Shown here: in pieces, positions 1 to 9,317 of the stretch | Position numbering within the stretch: position 1 is the first letter of the stretch | Layout: the number at the start of each line of letters is the position of its first letter | Assembly: GCF_003635115.1 (NCBI RefSeq) | Contig: NZ_RBXJ01000001.1 | Coordinates: forward strand, 1,732,696-1,796,695 | Reading direction: 5' to 3' | From: Microbacterium sp. AG1240 | GTDB taxonomy: Bacteria; Actinomycetota; Actinomycetes; Actinomycetales; Microbacteriaceae | Length of the DNA: 64,000 bases | Made by a program: the position numbers and the translations under genes | The notes under the pieces: generated by a model | Told to the model about the DNA's origin: nothing | The model's input: only the letters and a program-made list of their open reading frames with translations | Databases searched by the model: none

Positions 1-321
1 CACCGCGACCGAGGCACCCGCGTTGATGCCGAGCAGACCGGGGTCGGCGAGCGGATTACGGGTGAGCCCCTGCATCAGGGTGCCCGCGAGAGCGAGGGCG
101 GCGCCGGCGATGAGTCCGATGGCGGTGCGAGGGAGTCGCTGGGTGACGACGACCACGTGATCGGCCACCGTCGGGTCGAACGCCGTCAGCGCCTGCCACA
201 CGATCGTCGGCGACACCGAGCGCGCACCGATGAGAAGACTGCCCGCGACGGTGAGGGCCAGGACGACGACAGCACCGACGGCGACGAGACGCAGACGCCT
301 CGCCCGGGACGTGGTCGTCAT
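1..321 (-). CDS. FecCD-family siderophore ABC permease (partial, runs off left edge)
   Basis: This is the N-terminal 107 codons of a membrane permease for ferric-siderophore import. The visible translation starts [12 protein letters not shown], has a first membrane helix at about residues 12-34, and carries the conserved FecCD signature [19 protein letters not shown] near the window edge. The start is the ATG at 321-319, which overlaps the stop of the siderophore-interacting protein gene by 4 bp (ATGA), so the two are translationally coupled. The gene continues to the left of the window, where the partner binding protein, second permease or ATPase would be expected. Co-transcription with the reductase gene and the upstream iron box suggests iron-repressed expression (inference). 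Confidence 0.9.
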   Translation of the reverse strand, partial: MTTTSRARRLRLVAVGAVVVLALTVAGSLLIGARSVSPTIVWQALTAFDPTVADHVVVVTQRLPRTAIGLIAGAALALAGTLMQGLTRNPLADPGLLGINAGASVAV

Positions 322-1259
322 GCCTGCCGTTCTGCTTGCCCGAGCCGCCAGTAGCCCATGAACGCCACGCGCTTGCGGTCGACTCCCCCGGTGGTCACCA
401 GCATCCGGCGCAGCGTCTTGATCGTCGCCGCCTCGCCCGCGAACCACGCGTAGAACTCGCCTTCGGCGTCGGCGGGACTGTCCCAGATGAGGTCGCGGTC
501 GACGTCGACGTCGGCGAGCACCTGGGGTCGCGGCGCGGCGGCGCGCGTCAGCACGTCGGCGGATGCTGCGCACCATCCCTCGAGCGCTGCGATCAGCCGC
601 GCGCCGTGCGGGGCGTCGTCACGTGCGATCCAGGTGACGCGGTGAGCGCGGGGCGCATCCAGGGTCAGAGCGTCATCGCCCGTCGGCACCTCGAGGAACG
701 CGTCGACGTCGACTCCGGCCGGGAGCGACTCGAGGATCGCGCTGATGGCGGGCACCGCCGTCTCGTCGCCCGCGAGCAGCAACCGCCGGGCCGTCCCGGG
801 ATGGAAGTCCAGGCCGAGCCGCGACTGCTCGCTGCGTTCGTCGGGTCCGACGATGACGAGCTCCTGGCCGGGGCGCGCATGCGCGGCCCACTCGCCCGCC
901 GGCCCTGCGTCGTGATGCACCACGAAGTCGACGTCGATCTCGCGAGCCTCGGGGGCGACACGACGGACCGTATAGGTGCGCAGGGGGCTGCGCTCATCGG
1001 TCGGTACGTCGCGCCAGCGCTCGTACCACGCGCCTGTCGCGATGGCCTCGTCGTCGCGCTGGCCCACGTCGGTGATGGTCCCGTCGGCAAGCGGCAGGAG
1101 GAGCTTGACGCGCTGGTCGAGACCGGCCGTGCCGAAGTCGGCGAAGTCGTCGCAGCCGAAGGTCACGCGCACGAACGACGGCGACAGCCGGCGCACCGCG
1201 CGCACCTCTGCGCAGTAGGGCCGGTAGGACGGACGGCTCGAGACGACGACGGAGGACAC
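318..1259 (-). CDS. Siderophore-interacting protein (NAD(P)H-dependent ferric-siderophore reductase, ViuB/SIP family)
   Basis: The 313-residue protein belongs to the FAD-binding SIP family, which reduces Fe(III)-siderophores in the cytoplasm and so releases the iron. The N-terminal half is the FAD-binding beta-barrel, with the typical RTYTVRR segment (about residues 94-100). The second half is the SIP NAD(P)H-binding domain, with [18 protein letters not shown] and the late motif [16 protein letters not shown]. The length fits the family. The gene is followed with a 4-bp overlap by a FecCD permease and preceded, 5 bp before its ATG, by a DtxR/IdeR-type box, so it is very likely the first gene of an iron-repressed uptake operon. 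Confidence 0.93.
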   Translation of the reverse strand: MSSVVVSSRPSYRPYCAEVRAVRRLSPSFVRVTFGCDDFADFGTAGLDQRVKLLLPLADGTITDVGQRDDEAIATGAWYERWRDVPTDERSPLRTYTVRRVAPEAREIDVDFVVHHDAGPAGEWAAHARPGQELVIVGPDERSEQSRLGLDFHPGTARRLLLAGDETAVPAISAILESLPAGVDVDAFLEVPTGDDALTLDAPRAHRVTWIARDDAPHGARLIAALEGWCAASADVLTRAAAPRPQVLADVDVDRDLIWDSPADAEGEFYAWFAGEAATIKTLRRMLVTTGGVDRKRVAFMGYWRLGQAERQA

Positions 1260-1263
1260 CTCG

Positions 1264-1282
1264 TAAGGGTAGCCTTACCTGC
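1264..1282 (-). promoter_or_regulatory. DtxR/IdeR-type iron box before the siderophore reductase gene
   Basis: Read on the minus strand the site is GCAGGTAAGGCTACCCTTA, which matches the actinobacterial iron box (TWAGGTWAGSCTWACCTWA) at about 16 of 19 positions. It lies just upstream of the siderophore reductase start and overlaps the TAA stop codon (1277-1275) of the MFS gene. The family's role is Fe(II)-dependent repression. Binding here is predicted, not shown. Confidence 0.8.
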
Positions 1283-2654
1283 CCGGATGTTCCAATCGAC
1301 TCTCGATCGGCGCCGTGATGCGCGTTGCGGGAATGCCGCCGACGAGGGCGATCAGGGTCGACAGGAGGAAGGCTCCCACGAACGCCGGGGCTCCCCCGCC
1401 GAGGGCCACGACGACGATTCCCGCCGCGGCGATCGCGGTCGCCGCACCCGTCGCCTCGGCGATCGACAGGGCCGCGGAGTTGCGCCCCTGGTCGGCCTCC
1501 GTCGAGGCGGCCAGCATCAGCATCGTGATGCGCGGATACAGGAGCCCCATCCCGCCGCCGCCGAGCGTCCACGCGACGATGAGCACGATCGGCGGCAGGT
1601 GCAGGGCGACACCGGCGGTCACGACGGCCATCGAGACGATCGTGATCGCCAGTCCGCCACCGAGGATGCGACGAGCACCCCAGCGATCGCCCACGCGCCC
1701 CTGCGCCTCCGAACCGGCCGCCCACATCACGGCGGCTCCCGTGAGGGCGAGCCCCGCCCAGATCGGCGAGAACCCGTAGAGGTCGATGAAGACGTAGGGA
1801 ACGTAGATCTCCGCGCTGAAGAAGGCGCCGGCCACCGCCCCGCGCAGCAGGATCACGCTCGGCAGGCCGCGGCCGCTCCGCAGCGTCCGCGGCGGAAGGA
1901 GCGGTCGGATCGCCACCACCACGACGACCGCGCCCACGATGACGAGGAGGACCGCACCCGTCCCCGACTCCGCGGCGATGCTCAGGACGAGCACGCCCGC
2001 GGCGACGGCCATGGACCACAGGAGACGAGCGAGGAACGGAGCGCGCTCGGCGTCGTCCGCGGAACGCAACTCGGGGCGGGACAGGCGGGGCAGCAGCAGA
2101 GCGTAGGCCGCGGCGGACAGCACCACGACCCCGAGGAACACCCACCGCCAGTGGAGAAGCTCGGTCACCGCCCCCGCGAGGAACGGTCCGACCAGCGCCG
2201 GAAGCACCCAGGCCGCCGCGAACGCGGCGAGGATACGACCGTGCAGAGCCGACGGGTAGACCCGCGCGATGACGACGTAGAGCGACACGGTCATGCCCCC
2301 GGCGCCCAGACCCTGAAGCAGCCGGCCCACGATCAACGCGACCATGTCGGGGGCCAGGCCCGCCACCAGGAGACCCGCGACGAACAGCGCGACGGCCGCC
2401 GAGAGCGGCACCGCCGGCCCCGAACGATCGGCCCACGACCCGGCGCACACCATTCCGATCACCGACGTCGCCAGCGTGCCGGCGAACGCGAGCGCGTACA
2501 GCGACTGCCCGTCGAGGTCCGCGGCGATGACGGGCATCACCGTCGTGACGGCGAGGCTCTCGAGCGCGGCGAGGAACACCAGGGCGACCGAGCCGAGGCT
2601 CACCCACCCGAACGGCGACCGCCAGATGCCGGGCCCGTGGGACCGGTCGCTCAC
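1275..2654 (-). CDS. MFS transporter (DHA2-like, 14-TM type drug/metabolite exporter)
   Basis: The 459-residue integral membrane protein is a major facilitator superfamily member. It shows the N-terminal helix with LESLAVTTVMPVIAADL, motif A-like GSWADRSGP, and motif C-like GPFLAGAVTELLHWRWVFLG, as in proton-coupled drug exporters of the DHA2 type. The start overlaps the stop of the upstream aminotransferase-like gene by 4 bp, so both are probably co-transcribed. Its stop codon lies inside the iron box of the next gene. The position beside siderophore uptake genes permits a role in siderophore or xenobiotic export, but substrate cannot be read from the sequence. Confidence 0.88.
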   Translation of the reverse strand: MSDRSHGPGIWRSPFGWVSLGSVALVFLAALESLAVTTVMPVIAADLDGQSLYALAFAGTLATSVIGMVCAGSWADRSGPAVPLSAAVALFVAGLLVAGLAPDMVALIVGRLLQGLGAGGMTVSLYVVIARVYPSALHGRILAAFAAAWVLPALVGPFLAGAVTELLHWRWVFLGVVVLSAAAYALLLPRLSRPELRSADDAERAPFLARLLWSMAVAAGVLVLSIAAESGTGAVLLVIVGAVVVVVAIRPLLPPRTLRSGRGLPSVILLRGAVAGAFFSAEIYVPYVFIDLYGFSPIWAGLALTGAAVMWAAGSEAQGRVGDRWGARRILGGGLAITIVSMAVVTAGVALHLPPIVLIVAWTLGGGGMGLLYPRITMLMLAASTEADQGRNSAALSIAEATGAATAIAAAGIVVVALGGGAPAFVGAFLLSTLIALVGGIPATRITAPIESRLEHPGR

Positions 2655-3826
2655 CTGCTCACGAGGGCGCCGACGCGCTCGACGGCCTCACGCAGCACGT
2701 CGGGCGAGCATCCGAAGTTGATGCGCACGTGACCGGCCCCCTCGGTTCCGAAGTACGGGCCGACGTGGAACGCCACCTTGGCCTCCCGGCGGATCTTCGC
2801 CGCGGGATTGTCGCCCCACCCGAGCTCCGTCAGGTCGACCCAGCCCAGGAAGCCCGCGTCGGGTATGCGGTAGCGAGCGGCGGGCACGTGCTCGGCCAGC
2901 AGGTCGGCGAGCAACCGTCGGTTGTCGTCGAGGGCGGCGTGCAATCCGTCGAGCCACTCGTCGCTCTCCGGCGAGAAGGCGGCGATTCCGGCGAGGGCGC
3001 CCCACAGGCCCGTGCGCCACTCCACTTCCCACGGCAGCGCCTTCACGACCGCCGCGGTGCGCTCGTCCGCGGTCACCATGAGCGCGCACTTCAACCCGGC
3101 GAGGTTGAACGCCTTGCTGGCGCTGGTGACCGCATAGCCGATGCGCGCGGCGTCGTCGGACGCATCGAGGAAGGGCGTGAACCGCTCCCCGGGGTGGACG
3201 AGCGGCGAGTGGATCTCGTCACTGACGACGGCGGCGCCGTGGTGTGCGGCGATGCGCGCGAGCTCGGCGAGATCGGCGCGGGTGTGCACCGTCCCGGTGG
3301 GGTTGTGCGGGTTGCACAGCAGCACGGCACGGGCGCCGGCCGCCAGCGCCGCCTCGATCCCGGGCAGGTCGAGACGCCAACGGCCGTCTGCGTCATCGAC
3401 CGACGGAGCCACGAGAGGCACCCGCTCGACCTCGGCGCCGGCCTCGCGCACGGTGTCGAAGAAGGGCGGGTACACCGGCGGGGTGATCACGACACGGTCG
3501 CCGGGCGAGGTCACCGCCCGAAGGAGCTCGACGACGCCGACCATCACGTCGCCGGTGGTGCGCACCCGCGCCGGGTCGACGGTCCATCCGAACCGGCGCT
3601 CCGCGAAGCCTGCGAAAGCCCGTGCGATGCCCGGATCCGGCGGTGTGTAGCCGGTGTCCCCGAGACGGACCGCCCGCTCGAGCGCGGCCGAGATGGCCGG
3701 CGCGAGCGGGAAGTCGGTCTCCGCCACGAAGAGCGGGAGGATGTCGGCGGGATAGGTCCGCCACTTGGAGCTGGAACGCTGCCGGAGTTCGTCGAGGGGA
3801 AGGGCGCGAAGGGGCGTGACGCTCAT
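2651..3826 (-). CDS. MalY/PatB-type PLP-dependent C-S lyase (class I/II aminotransferase fold)
   Basis: The 391-residue enzyme has the fold type I PLP architecture. NPHNPTG (about 172-178) binds the cofactor, DEIHSPL (203-209) is the MalY/PatB-type aspartate region, and SASKAFNLAG contains the Schiff-base lysine at about residue 238. PatB/MalY enzymes cleave cystathionine or cysteine conjugates to a thiol, pyruvate and ammonia. This subgroup is recognised by the DEIH motif rather than the DE(V/A)Y of ordinary aminotransferases. It overlaps the MFS gene by 4 bp and lies 44 bp downstream of the SUF operon. It is not a class V desulfurase, so it should not be taken as SufS without evidence. Confidence 0.88.
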   Translation of the reverse strand: MSVTPLRALPLDELRQRSSSKWRTYPADILPLFVAETDFPLAPAISAALERAVRLGDTGYTPPDPGIARAFAGFAERRFGWTVDPARVRTTGDVMVGVVELLRAVTSPGDRVVITPPVYPPFFDTVREAGAEVERVPLVAPSVDDADGRWRLDLPGIEAALAAGARAVLLCNPHNPTGTVHTRADLAELARIAAHHGAAVVSDEIHSPLVHPGERFTPFLDASDDAARIGYAVTSASKAFNLAGLKCALMVTADERTAAVVKALPWEVEWRTGLWGALAGIAAFSPESDEWLDGLHAALDDNRRLLADLLAEHVPAARYRIPDAGFLGWVDLTELGWGDNPAAKIRREAKVAFHVGPYFGTEGAGHVRINFGCSPDVLREAVERVGALVSR

Positions 3827-3870
3827 CCCGCGAGCCTACCCGCGCCCTCCGGGCCGGGTGGGGTCGTGCG

Positions 3871-4200
3871 TCAGATGGCGAAACCGAGCGCGCGCATCAT
3901 GTCGCGCCCGTCGTCGGTGATGCGCTCGGGGCCCCACGGCGGCATCCAGACCCAGTTGATCCGGAATCGGTCCACCACGTTGTCCAGCGCCTGTGCGGTC
4001 TGCTCCTCGAGGACGTCGGTGAGGGGGCACCCGGCGGAGGTGAGCGTCATGTGGATGATCAACGCATCGTTCTCGTCGTCCCACGCGAGGTCGTAGATGA
4101 GACCGAGGTCGACGACGTTGATCCCCAGCTCGGGGTCCATCACGTCCTTCAGCGCCTCGGTGACCTCGTCGTACTTGTCGGCCGTGATCGTTGCGGTCAT
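3871..4200 (-). CDS. sufT: SufT/MIP18-like Fe-S cluster assembly factor (DUF59)
   Basis: A 109-residue single-domain protein of the DUF59/MIP18 family, a maturation factor for Fe-S proteins. It shows the expected MDPELGINVVDLGLIYDL segment (about 21-38), the conserved cysteine in TSAGCPL (Cys58) and the aromatic WMPPWGPE near the C-terminus. It is the last gene of the SUF operon, 9 bp behind sufC, the usual place for sufT in actinobacteria. The assignment of the family is strong; the exact client proteins are unknown. Confidence 0.92.
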   Translation of the reverse strand: MTATITADKYDEVTEALKDVMDPELGINVVDLGLIYDLAWDDENDALIIHMTLTSAGCPLTDVLEEQTAQALDNVVDRFRINWVWMPPWGPERITDDGRDMMRALGFAI

Positions 4201-4209
4201 GTAACGATT

Positions 4210-4980
4210 CTACGCTTCCACGGGGCTGTCGGCCGGGATGAACCGGTCGTAACCCTCGTTCTCGAGTCGGTCGGCGAGCTCGGGGCCGCCTTCTTCGACG
4301 ATCCGGCCGGCGACGATCACGTGCACGAAGTCGGGGCGGATGTAGCGGAGGATGCGGGTGTAGTGGGTGATCAGGAGCACACCGAGGTCGCTCTTGCCCT
4401 TGGCGCGGTTGACGCCTTCCGAGACGATCTTGAGCGCGTCGACGTCGAGTCCCGAGTCGGTCTCGTCGAGGACCGCGATCTTCGGCTGGAGGAGTTCGAG
4501 CTGGAGGATCTCGTGGCGCTTCTTCTCGCCGCCGGAGAATCCCTCGTTGACGTTGCGCTGGGCGAACTTGTCGTCCATGCGGAGGTCCTTCATCGAGGCC
4601 TTGACGTCCTTGGTCCAGGACCGGATGCTGGGCGCCTCGCCGTCGATCGCGGTCTTCGCCGTGCGGAGGAAGTTCGTCACCGTGACGCCGGGGATCTCGA
4701 CGGGGTACTGCATCGCGAGGAACAGGCCCGCGCGGGCGCGCTCGTCGACGGTCATCGCGAGGACGTCGTCGCCGTCGAGCGTGATGGACCCACTCGTGAC
4801 GGTGTACTTGGGGTGACCGGCGATCGTGTAGGCGAGCGTCGACTTGCCCGAGCCGTTCGGGCCCATGATCGCGTGGGTCTCGCCCGTGCGGATGGTCAGC
4901 GTGACGCCGTTGAGGATCGGGGTGGTGCCCGCATCCGTCTCAACGGTGACGTGGAGGTCTCGGATCTCGAGAACAGTCAT
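4210..4980 (-). CDS. sufC: Fe-S cluster assembly ATPase SufC
   Basis: The 256-residue ABC-type ATPase powers the SufBCD scaffold complex in the cytoplasm. Walker A is GPNGSGKST (about 40-48), the signature is FSGGEKKR (148-155), which is the SufC variant of the ABC signature, and Walker B is LDETDSGLD (171-179). The start ATG at 4980 was chosen because MTVLEIRDLHV is the normal SufC beginning; the frame stays open further upstream but overlaps the Rieske and sufD genes. It follows the Rieske gene by 14 bp and precedes sufT by 9 bp. Confidence 0.97.
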   Translation of the reverse strand: MTVLEIRDLHVTVETDAGTTPILNGVTLTIRTGETHAIMGPNGSGKSTLAYTIAGHPKYTVTSGSITLDGDDVLAMTVDERARAGLFLAMQYPVEIPGVTVTNFLRTAKTAIDGEAPSIRSWTKDVKASMKDLRMDDKFAQRNVNEGFSGGEKKRHEILQLELLQPKIAVLDETDSGLDVDALKIVSEGVNRAKGKSDLGVLLITHYTRILRYIRPDFVHVIVAGRIVEEGGPELADRLENEGYDRFIPADSPVEA

Positions 4981-4994
4981 GTCGGTTTCCTTAC

Positions 4995-5324
4995 TCAGTT
5001 CGTGGGACGCGTGACGGTGGGATCGACGAGCACGTCGTCTCCCTCGATCGTCACCACGTAGACGGGGACCGGCTCGTAGGCCGGGAGATTCAGCGGGTGC
5101 CCGGTGGTCAGCGAGAACGCCGACCCGTGCGCCCAGCACTCGAGCGTGTCGCCGTCGACGAAACCCTCGGCGAGCGACACCTCTCCGTGCGTGCAGGTGT
5201 CGCCGATGGCGTGCACCTCGCCGTTGCCGTCGAGGACGACGGCCATCGGCACGCCGTCGACCTCGACGCGCAGGGCGGCGTCCTGCTCCAGCTCGCTCAG
5301 CGCGCAGATGCGGGTGGCGCTCAC
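4995..5324 (-). CDS. Rieske-type [2Fe-2S] ferredoxin within the suf operon
   Basis: A 109-residue soluble Rieske protein, similar to small non-heme dioxygenase ferredoxins. The cluster ligands are visible as CTH (Cys44, His46) and CWAH (Cys63, His66). There is no membrane anchor. It overlaps the end of sufD by 4 bp and precedes sufC by 14 bp. Such a gene is commonly found between sufD and sufC in actinobacteria; a role as electron donor or as a sulfur/iron assembly accessory is inferred from context only. Confidence 0.93.
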   Translation of the reverse strand: MSATRICALSELEQDAALRVEVDGVPMAVVLDGNGEVHAIGDTCTHGEVSLAEGFVDGDTLECWAHGSAFSLTTGHPLNLPAYEPVPVYVVTIEGDDVLVDPTVTRPTN

Positions 5325-6529
5325 GCCGTGACTCCTTCTTGCAGTTCGCGTTCGATGGCCTCGGTGAGTTCGACCTGGAGGTCGGCCACGCCGATGCGCT
5401 GCACGATCTCGCTGAGGAAGCCGACGACGACCAGGCGGCGCGCCTCGTCCTCGTCGATTCCGCGAGCCTGCAGGTAGAACAGCTGCTCGTCGTCGAACCG
5501 GCCCGTCGCGCTGGCGTGGCCCGCGCCCAGGATGTCGCCGGTCTGGATCTCGAGGTTCGGGATCGAGTCGGCGCGGGCACCGTCGGTGAGCAGCAGGTTG
5601 CGGTTGGCCTCGTAGGAGTCGGTCGCGACGGCGTCGGGCCCGATGAGCACATCGCCGATCCAGACGCTGCGTGCGCTCTCGCCCTGCAGCGCGCCCTTGT
5701 AGAGCACGTCGCCCTTCGTGTGGTCGCCCTTGTGGTGCAGGTAGACCTGCGACTCGAGGTGCTGACCGGCATCGGAGAACGACAGACCGAACAGACGGCC
5801 CTCCGATCCCGAGCCCGACAGCTCGACCGAGGGGTTCACGCGCACCACTCCGCCGCCGAGGCTGGCCACGATGTGGGTGAGCTTCGCGTCGCGATCAACC
5901 CGCGCCTGGTGCGATGCCGCGTGCACGGCGTCGTCGTCCCAGCGCTGGACGGTGATCACGGTGAGGTCGGCGCCGTCGCGGACGACGATCTCGACGTTCT
6001 GCGCGTAGGAGGCCGAGCCGGAGTGGTAGAGCACGACGGTGCCCCGGGCATGCGGCATCGCCTCGATCACGATGTGGTCGGTTGCGACGAGGCCGGCTCC
6101 GAGGCCCGTGACGTCGATGCGCAGGGGCTCGGTGAGCTCCTCGTCGGCCGCGAGGCGTACGTGAAGGGCGTCGGTCGAACGCTGCCACGCCGTGGCGGCG
6201 ACGACGTCCTCCGGCCGGAAGTGCTCGCCGCGCACCGGGGCGTCGAGCCCCGAAGAAGCGATCACGTGCGACGCCGCCGATCCGAGGTCGCGGCGGAGCG
6301 CCGCATCCTCGTCGGCGATGTCGTCGGCGAACAGTGCTCGCAGACGGTCGACGGGCGTGTGCTTCCAGTTGACCTCACGGCCGGTCGGCGCGCCGAAGTC
6401 GGCGACGTCGAAGGAGGTGGGGCGCTCGGAACGCGTCTGCACCGGGACGACGGGCACGGTCTTGTCGCCCCATCCTCCGTCGGTGTGTGCGGTGCTCCCG
6501 GGGAGGGGGACGGTGGTGGTCGTCGTCAT
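5321..6529 (-). CDS. sufD: Fe-S cluster assembly protein SufD
   Basis: The 402-residue protein is the SufD subunit of the SufBC2D scaffold. The beta-helix core is evident (for example DHIVIEAMPHARGTVVLYH) and the C-terminal SufBD region carries SYEANRNLLLTDGARADSIP and QTGDILGAGHASATGRFDDE, with QLFYLQARGIDEDEAR as in the family. It follows sufB after 35 bp and overlaps the Rieske gene by 4 bp. SufD helps load iron and stabilises SufB; it shares the fold with SufB but lacks the SufB-specific conserved cysteine region. Confidence 0.96.
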   Translation of the reverse strand: MTTTTTVPLPGSTAHTDGGWGDKTVPVVPVQTRSERPTSFDVADFGAPTGREVNWKHTPVDRLRALFADDIADEDAALRRDLGSAASHVIASSGLDAPVRGEHFRPEDVVAATAWQRSTDALHVRLAADEELTEPLRIDVTGLGAGLVATDHIVIEAMPHARGTVVLYHSGSASYAQNVEIVVRDGADLTVITVQRWDDDAVHAASHQARVDRDAKLTHIVASLGGGVVRVNPSVELSGSGSEGRLFGLSFSDAGQHLESQVYLHHKGDHTKGDVLYKGALQGESARSVWIGDVLIGPDAVATDSYEANRNLLLTDGARADSIPNLEIQTGDILGAGHASATGRFDDEQLFYLQARGIDEDEARRLVVVGFLSEIVQRIGVADLQVELTEAIERELQEGVTA

Positions 6530-6564
6530 CTAGCCGACCGATCCTTTCGTGGGCGGGGCGGCGA

Positions 6565-7983
6565 TCATCCGACGCTGCCCTCCATGCCCATCTCGATGAG
6601 CTTGTTGAGCTCGAGCGCGTATTCCATCGGCAGCTCACGGGCGATCGGCTCGATGAAGCCGCGGACGATCATCGCCATGGCCTCGTCTTCCGGGAGTCCG
6701 CGCGACTGCAGGTAGAACAGCTGCTCCTCGCTGACCTTCGACACCGTCGCCTCGTGACCGAGCTGCACGTCGTCGACGCGGATGTCGATCGCCGGGTACG
6801 TGTCGGAGCGCGAGATCGAGTCCACCAACAAGGCATCGCACCGGACGGTGTTCGCCGAGTGGTGCGCATTCGCATCGACGCGCACCTCACCGCGGTAGCC
6901 GGCGCGTCCACCGCCTCGAGCGATGGATTTCGACACGATCGACGACTGCGTGTAGGGCGCCATGTGGACCATCTTGGCGCCGGCGTCCTGGTGCTGGCCG
7001 GGGCCGGCGAACGCGACCGAGAGGGTCTCGCCCTTCGCGTGCTCGCCCATGAGGAAGATCGACGGGTACTTCATCGTGACCTTCGAGCCGATGTTGCCGT
7101 CGATCCACTCCATCGTCGCGCCCTCGTGGGCCACGGCCCGCTTGGTGACGAGGTTGTAGACGTTGTTCGACCAGTTCTGGATCGTCGTGTAGCGAACGCG
7201 GGCGTTCTTCTTCACGATGATCTCGACGACGGCCGAGTGCAGCGAGTCGCTCTTGTAGATCGGGGCGGTGCAGCCCTCGATGTAGTGCACGTACGAGCCC
7301 TCGTCGGCGATGATCAGCGTCCGCTCGAACTGGCCCATGTTCTCGGTGTTGATGCGGAAGTAGGCCTGGAGCGGGATCTCGACGTGCACGCCCGGCGGCA
7401 CGTAGACGAACGATCCGCCCGACCATACGGCCGTGTTCAGCGCGGCGAACTTGTTGTCGCCCGCGGGGATCACGGTGCCGAAGTACTCCTCGAAGAACTC
7501 GGGGTGCTCGCGCAGCGCCGTGTCGGTGTCCATGAAGATGACGCCCTGGGCTTCGAGCTGCTCGTTGATCTGGTGGTAGACCACCTCGGACTCGTACTGG
7601 GCGGCGACACCGGAGACGAGGCGCTGACGCTCGGCCTCGGGGATGCCGAGCCGCTCGTACGTGTTCCGGATGTCCTCCGGGAGTTCCTCCCAGGTTCCGG
7701 CCTGCTTCTCCGTCGAGCGGACGAAGTATTTGATGTTGTCGAAGTCGATCTCGCTGAGGTCTGCGCCCCAGGTCGGCATCGGCTTGCGTCCGAACAGCTG
7801 ATAGCCCTTCAGACGGGTCTTCAGCATCCACTCGGGTTCATCCTTGAGGGCGGAGATGCCTCGCACGACGTTCTCGTTGATACCGCGCTGCGCAACAGCA
7901 CCCGCGGCGTCGGCGTCGTGCCAGCCGAACTCGTACACCCCCAGCCCCTCGAGCTCGGGCCGGTCGATCAGTACATCAGTCAT
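6565..7983 (-). CDS. sufB: Fe-S cluster assembly protein SufB
   Basis: The 472-residue scaffold protein is the site of de novo cluster assembly. Diagnostic segments include [19 protein letters not shown] near the N-terminus, [20 protein letters not shown], the YIEGCTAP motif with the conserved cysteine, and [18 protein letters not shown] and [15 protein letters not shown] near the C-terminus. The length is typical. A strong Shine-Dalgarno (GAGGAGAGG) precedes the ATG. It is the first gene of the operon; a SufR-type repressor gene, often found upstream in actinobacteria, is absent, since the next upstream gene is the divergent ctaA. Confidence 0.97.
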   Translation of the reverse strand: MTDVLIDRPELEGLGVYEFGWHDADAAGAVAQRGINENVVRGISALKDEPEWMLKTRLKGYQLFGRKPMPTWGADLSEIDFDNIKYFVRSTEKQAGTWEELPEDIRNTYERLGIPEAERQRLVSGVAAQYESEVVYHQINEQLEAQGVIFMDTDTALREHPEFFEEYFGTVIPAGDNKFAALNTAVWSGGSFVYVPPGVHVEIPLQAYFRINTENMGQFERTLIIADEGSYVHYIEGCTAPIYKSDSLHSAVVEIIVKKNARVRYTTIQNWSNNVYNLVTKRAVAHEGATMEWIDGNIGSKVTMKYPSIFLMGEHAKGETLSVAFAGPGQHQDAGAKMVHMAPYTQSSIVSKSIARGGGRAGYRGEVRVDANAHHSANTVRCDALLVDSISRSDTYPAIDIRVDDVQLGHEATVSKVSEEQLFYLQSRGLPEDEAMAMIVRGFIEPIARELPMEYALELNKLIEMGMEGSVG

Positions 7984-8231
7984 GACGATCCTCTCCTCTT
8001 CGGGCCGAACGGTGTCATCCGCCCGAGCATTCCCGTTCCGCGTGGAGTGCGGCGGAGGGAGGAGGCTCGGTGGGCCCGCTATGAGGCGCAGTTACCGCGC
8101 CTAGACTGTCGGGGATGGCATTCGCGTGAGCGGTGCATCCCGAACCCCTTGATTCTACAGGTTCCCGGCCGTGTACGGGGTGCCCAGCGCCCACCCCCGG
8201 CGCTCGCGGAACCCGCCTGGAGGCGACCCCC

Positions 8232-9182
8232 ATGTCCGCGCAGTCCACCGCCGACACCCACCGCGGCACCGACCCCACGCCGCTGTCGCGCTTCGTCGCG
8301 TGGCTGCCCGACCGGGTGGATCGCCGCATCCGGGTCTTCGCCTGGCTCTCTTTCATCGCCGAGGTGCTCATCATCGGCACCGGCGGGGCCGTGCGCCTCA
8401 CCGGTTCGGGGCTCGGCTGCCCGACGTGGCCGACCTGCACGCCCGACTCGCTGGTCGCCACGCAGGAGATGGGCATCCACGGCATCATCGAGTTCGGCAA
8501 CCGAACCCTCACCGGCGTCGTCGGAATCCTGGCGCTGGCCGTCGTCGTGCTCGTCTGGCGGATGCGTCGCCAACGCCGCGACCTCTTCGTGCTCGCCGCG
8601 ATCGTTCTCGGCGGCGTCGTCGCCCAGGCCCTCGTCGGAGGAGTGACCGTCCTCACCGGCCTCAACCCCTTCATCGTCGGCTTCCACTACGTCGCCTCGG
8701 TCGTCCTGGTCGGCGTGTGCGCCGCGTTCCTCGTGCGGATGAACGCCGCCCCCGGCCTCCGCTCGCTCGCCGTCCCCCGCTGGTACCTGATCACGACGCA
8801 CGTGACGACGCTCGTGCTGGCCCTCACCATCGTCTTCGGCGTGCTGACCACGGGCGCGGGCCCGCACTCCGGCGACGACGCGGCGGTGCGCAGCGGCTTC
8901 GACGCCCAGGTGCTCGAGCACGTCCACGCGTGGCCCGGCTACGCCCTGTTCGCGCTGACCCTGGTACTCACGATCGTCGCCTGGGCGCGCCGCCTCCCCG
9001 TGCGCCGGTGGATCACCGCGCTGCTCGCGATCGAACTCGTGCAGATCTCCGTCGGGCTCTACCAGGCGCGAAACGGCCTCCCCGAATGGGCCGTGGGCAC
9101 CCACATGGTGCTGGCCGCACTGACCGCCGCAGCCATGGTCGTCGTGGTGCTGAACCTGAAGACCCCCTCGCTCGCGCGCTGA
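8232..9182 (+). CDS. ctaA: Heme A synthase (COX15/CtaA)
   Basis: The 316-residue membrane protein converts heme O to heme A for cytochrome aa3 oxidase. It has about eight helices and the conserved heme-ligand histidines in GIHGIIEFGNRTLTG, VGFHYVASVV, VLEHVHAWPGY and VGTHMVLAAL. A cysteine pair (GCPTWPTC) lies in the first outer loop. The ATG at 8232 was chosen because GGAGG lies 9-10 bases upstream and the product then begins MSAQSTADTH; an upstream GTG at 8133 would add 33 unlikely residues. It is divergent from sufB, with the shared intergenic region at 7984-8231. Confidence 0.95.
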   Translation: MSAQSTADTHRGTDPTPLSRFVAWLPDRVDRRIRVFAWLSFIAEVLIIGTGGAVRLTGSGLGCPTWPTCTPDSLVATQEMGIHGIIEFGNRTLTGVVGILALAVVVLVWRMRRQRRDLFVLAAIVLGGVVAQALVGGVTVLTGLNPFIVGFHYVASVVLVGVCAAFLVRMNAAPGLRSLAVPRWYLITTHVTTLVLALTIVFGVLTTGAGPHSGDDAAVRSGFDAQVLEHVHAWPGYALFALTLVLTIVAWARRLPVRRWITALLAIELVQISVGLYQARNGLPEWAVGTHMVLAALTAAAMVVVVLNLKTPSLAR

Positions 9183-9317
9183 CGACGGGAGCGCTCCGCG
9201 CCCGGGCACCTTCATAGGGAAAACATCGGAGACGCAGAAGCATCGTGGTGGCCTACGGTGCAGACTGGTCGATGCCGCGGCCGAATCGTGCCCGGAGAAT
9301 CTAGGAGTTGACCCGAA

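Noticed and set aside
336..2732. Very long plus-strand open frame (798 codons) opposite the siderophore reductase and MFS genes
   Set aside because: Arginine-, histidine- and proline-rich translation with no domain, fully antisense to two well-recognised genes; a high-GC shadow frame.
2651..3826. PatB/MalY gene as a replacement for SufS
   Set aside because: It has the DEIH motif and class I/II fold of C-S lyases and lacks features of class V desulfurases; only position suggests a link.
4981..5772. Upstream extension of sufC across the Rieske and sufD genes
   Set aside because: Serine/arginine-rich shadow; SufC begins at MTVLEIRDLHV.
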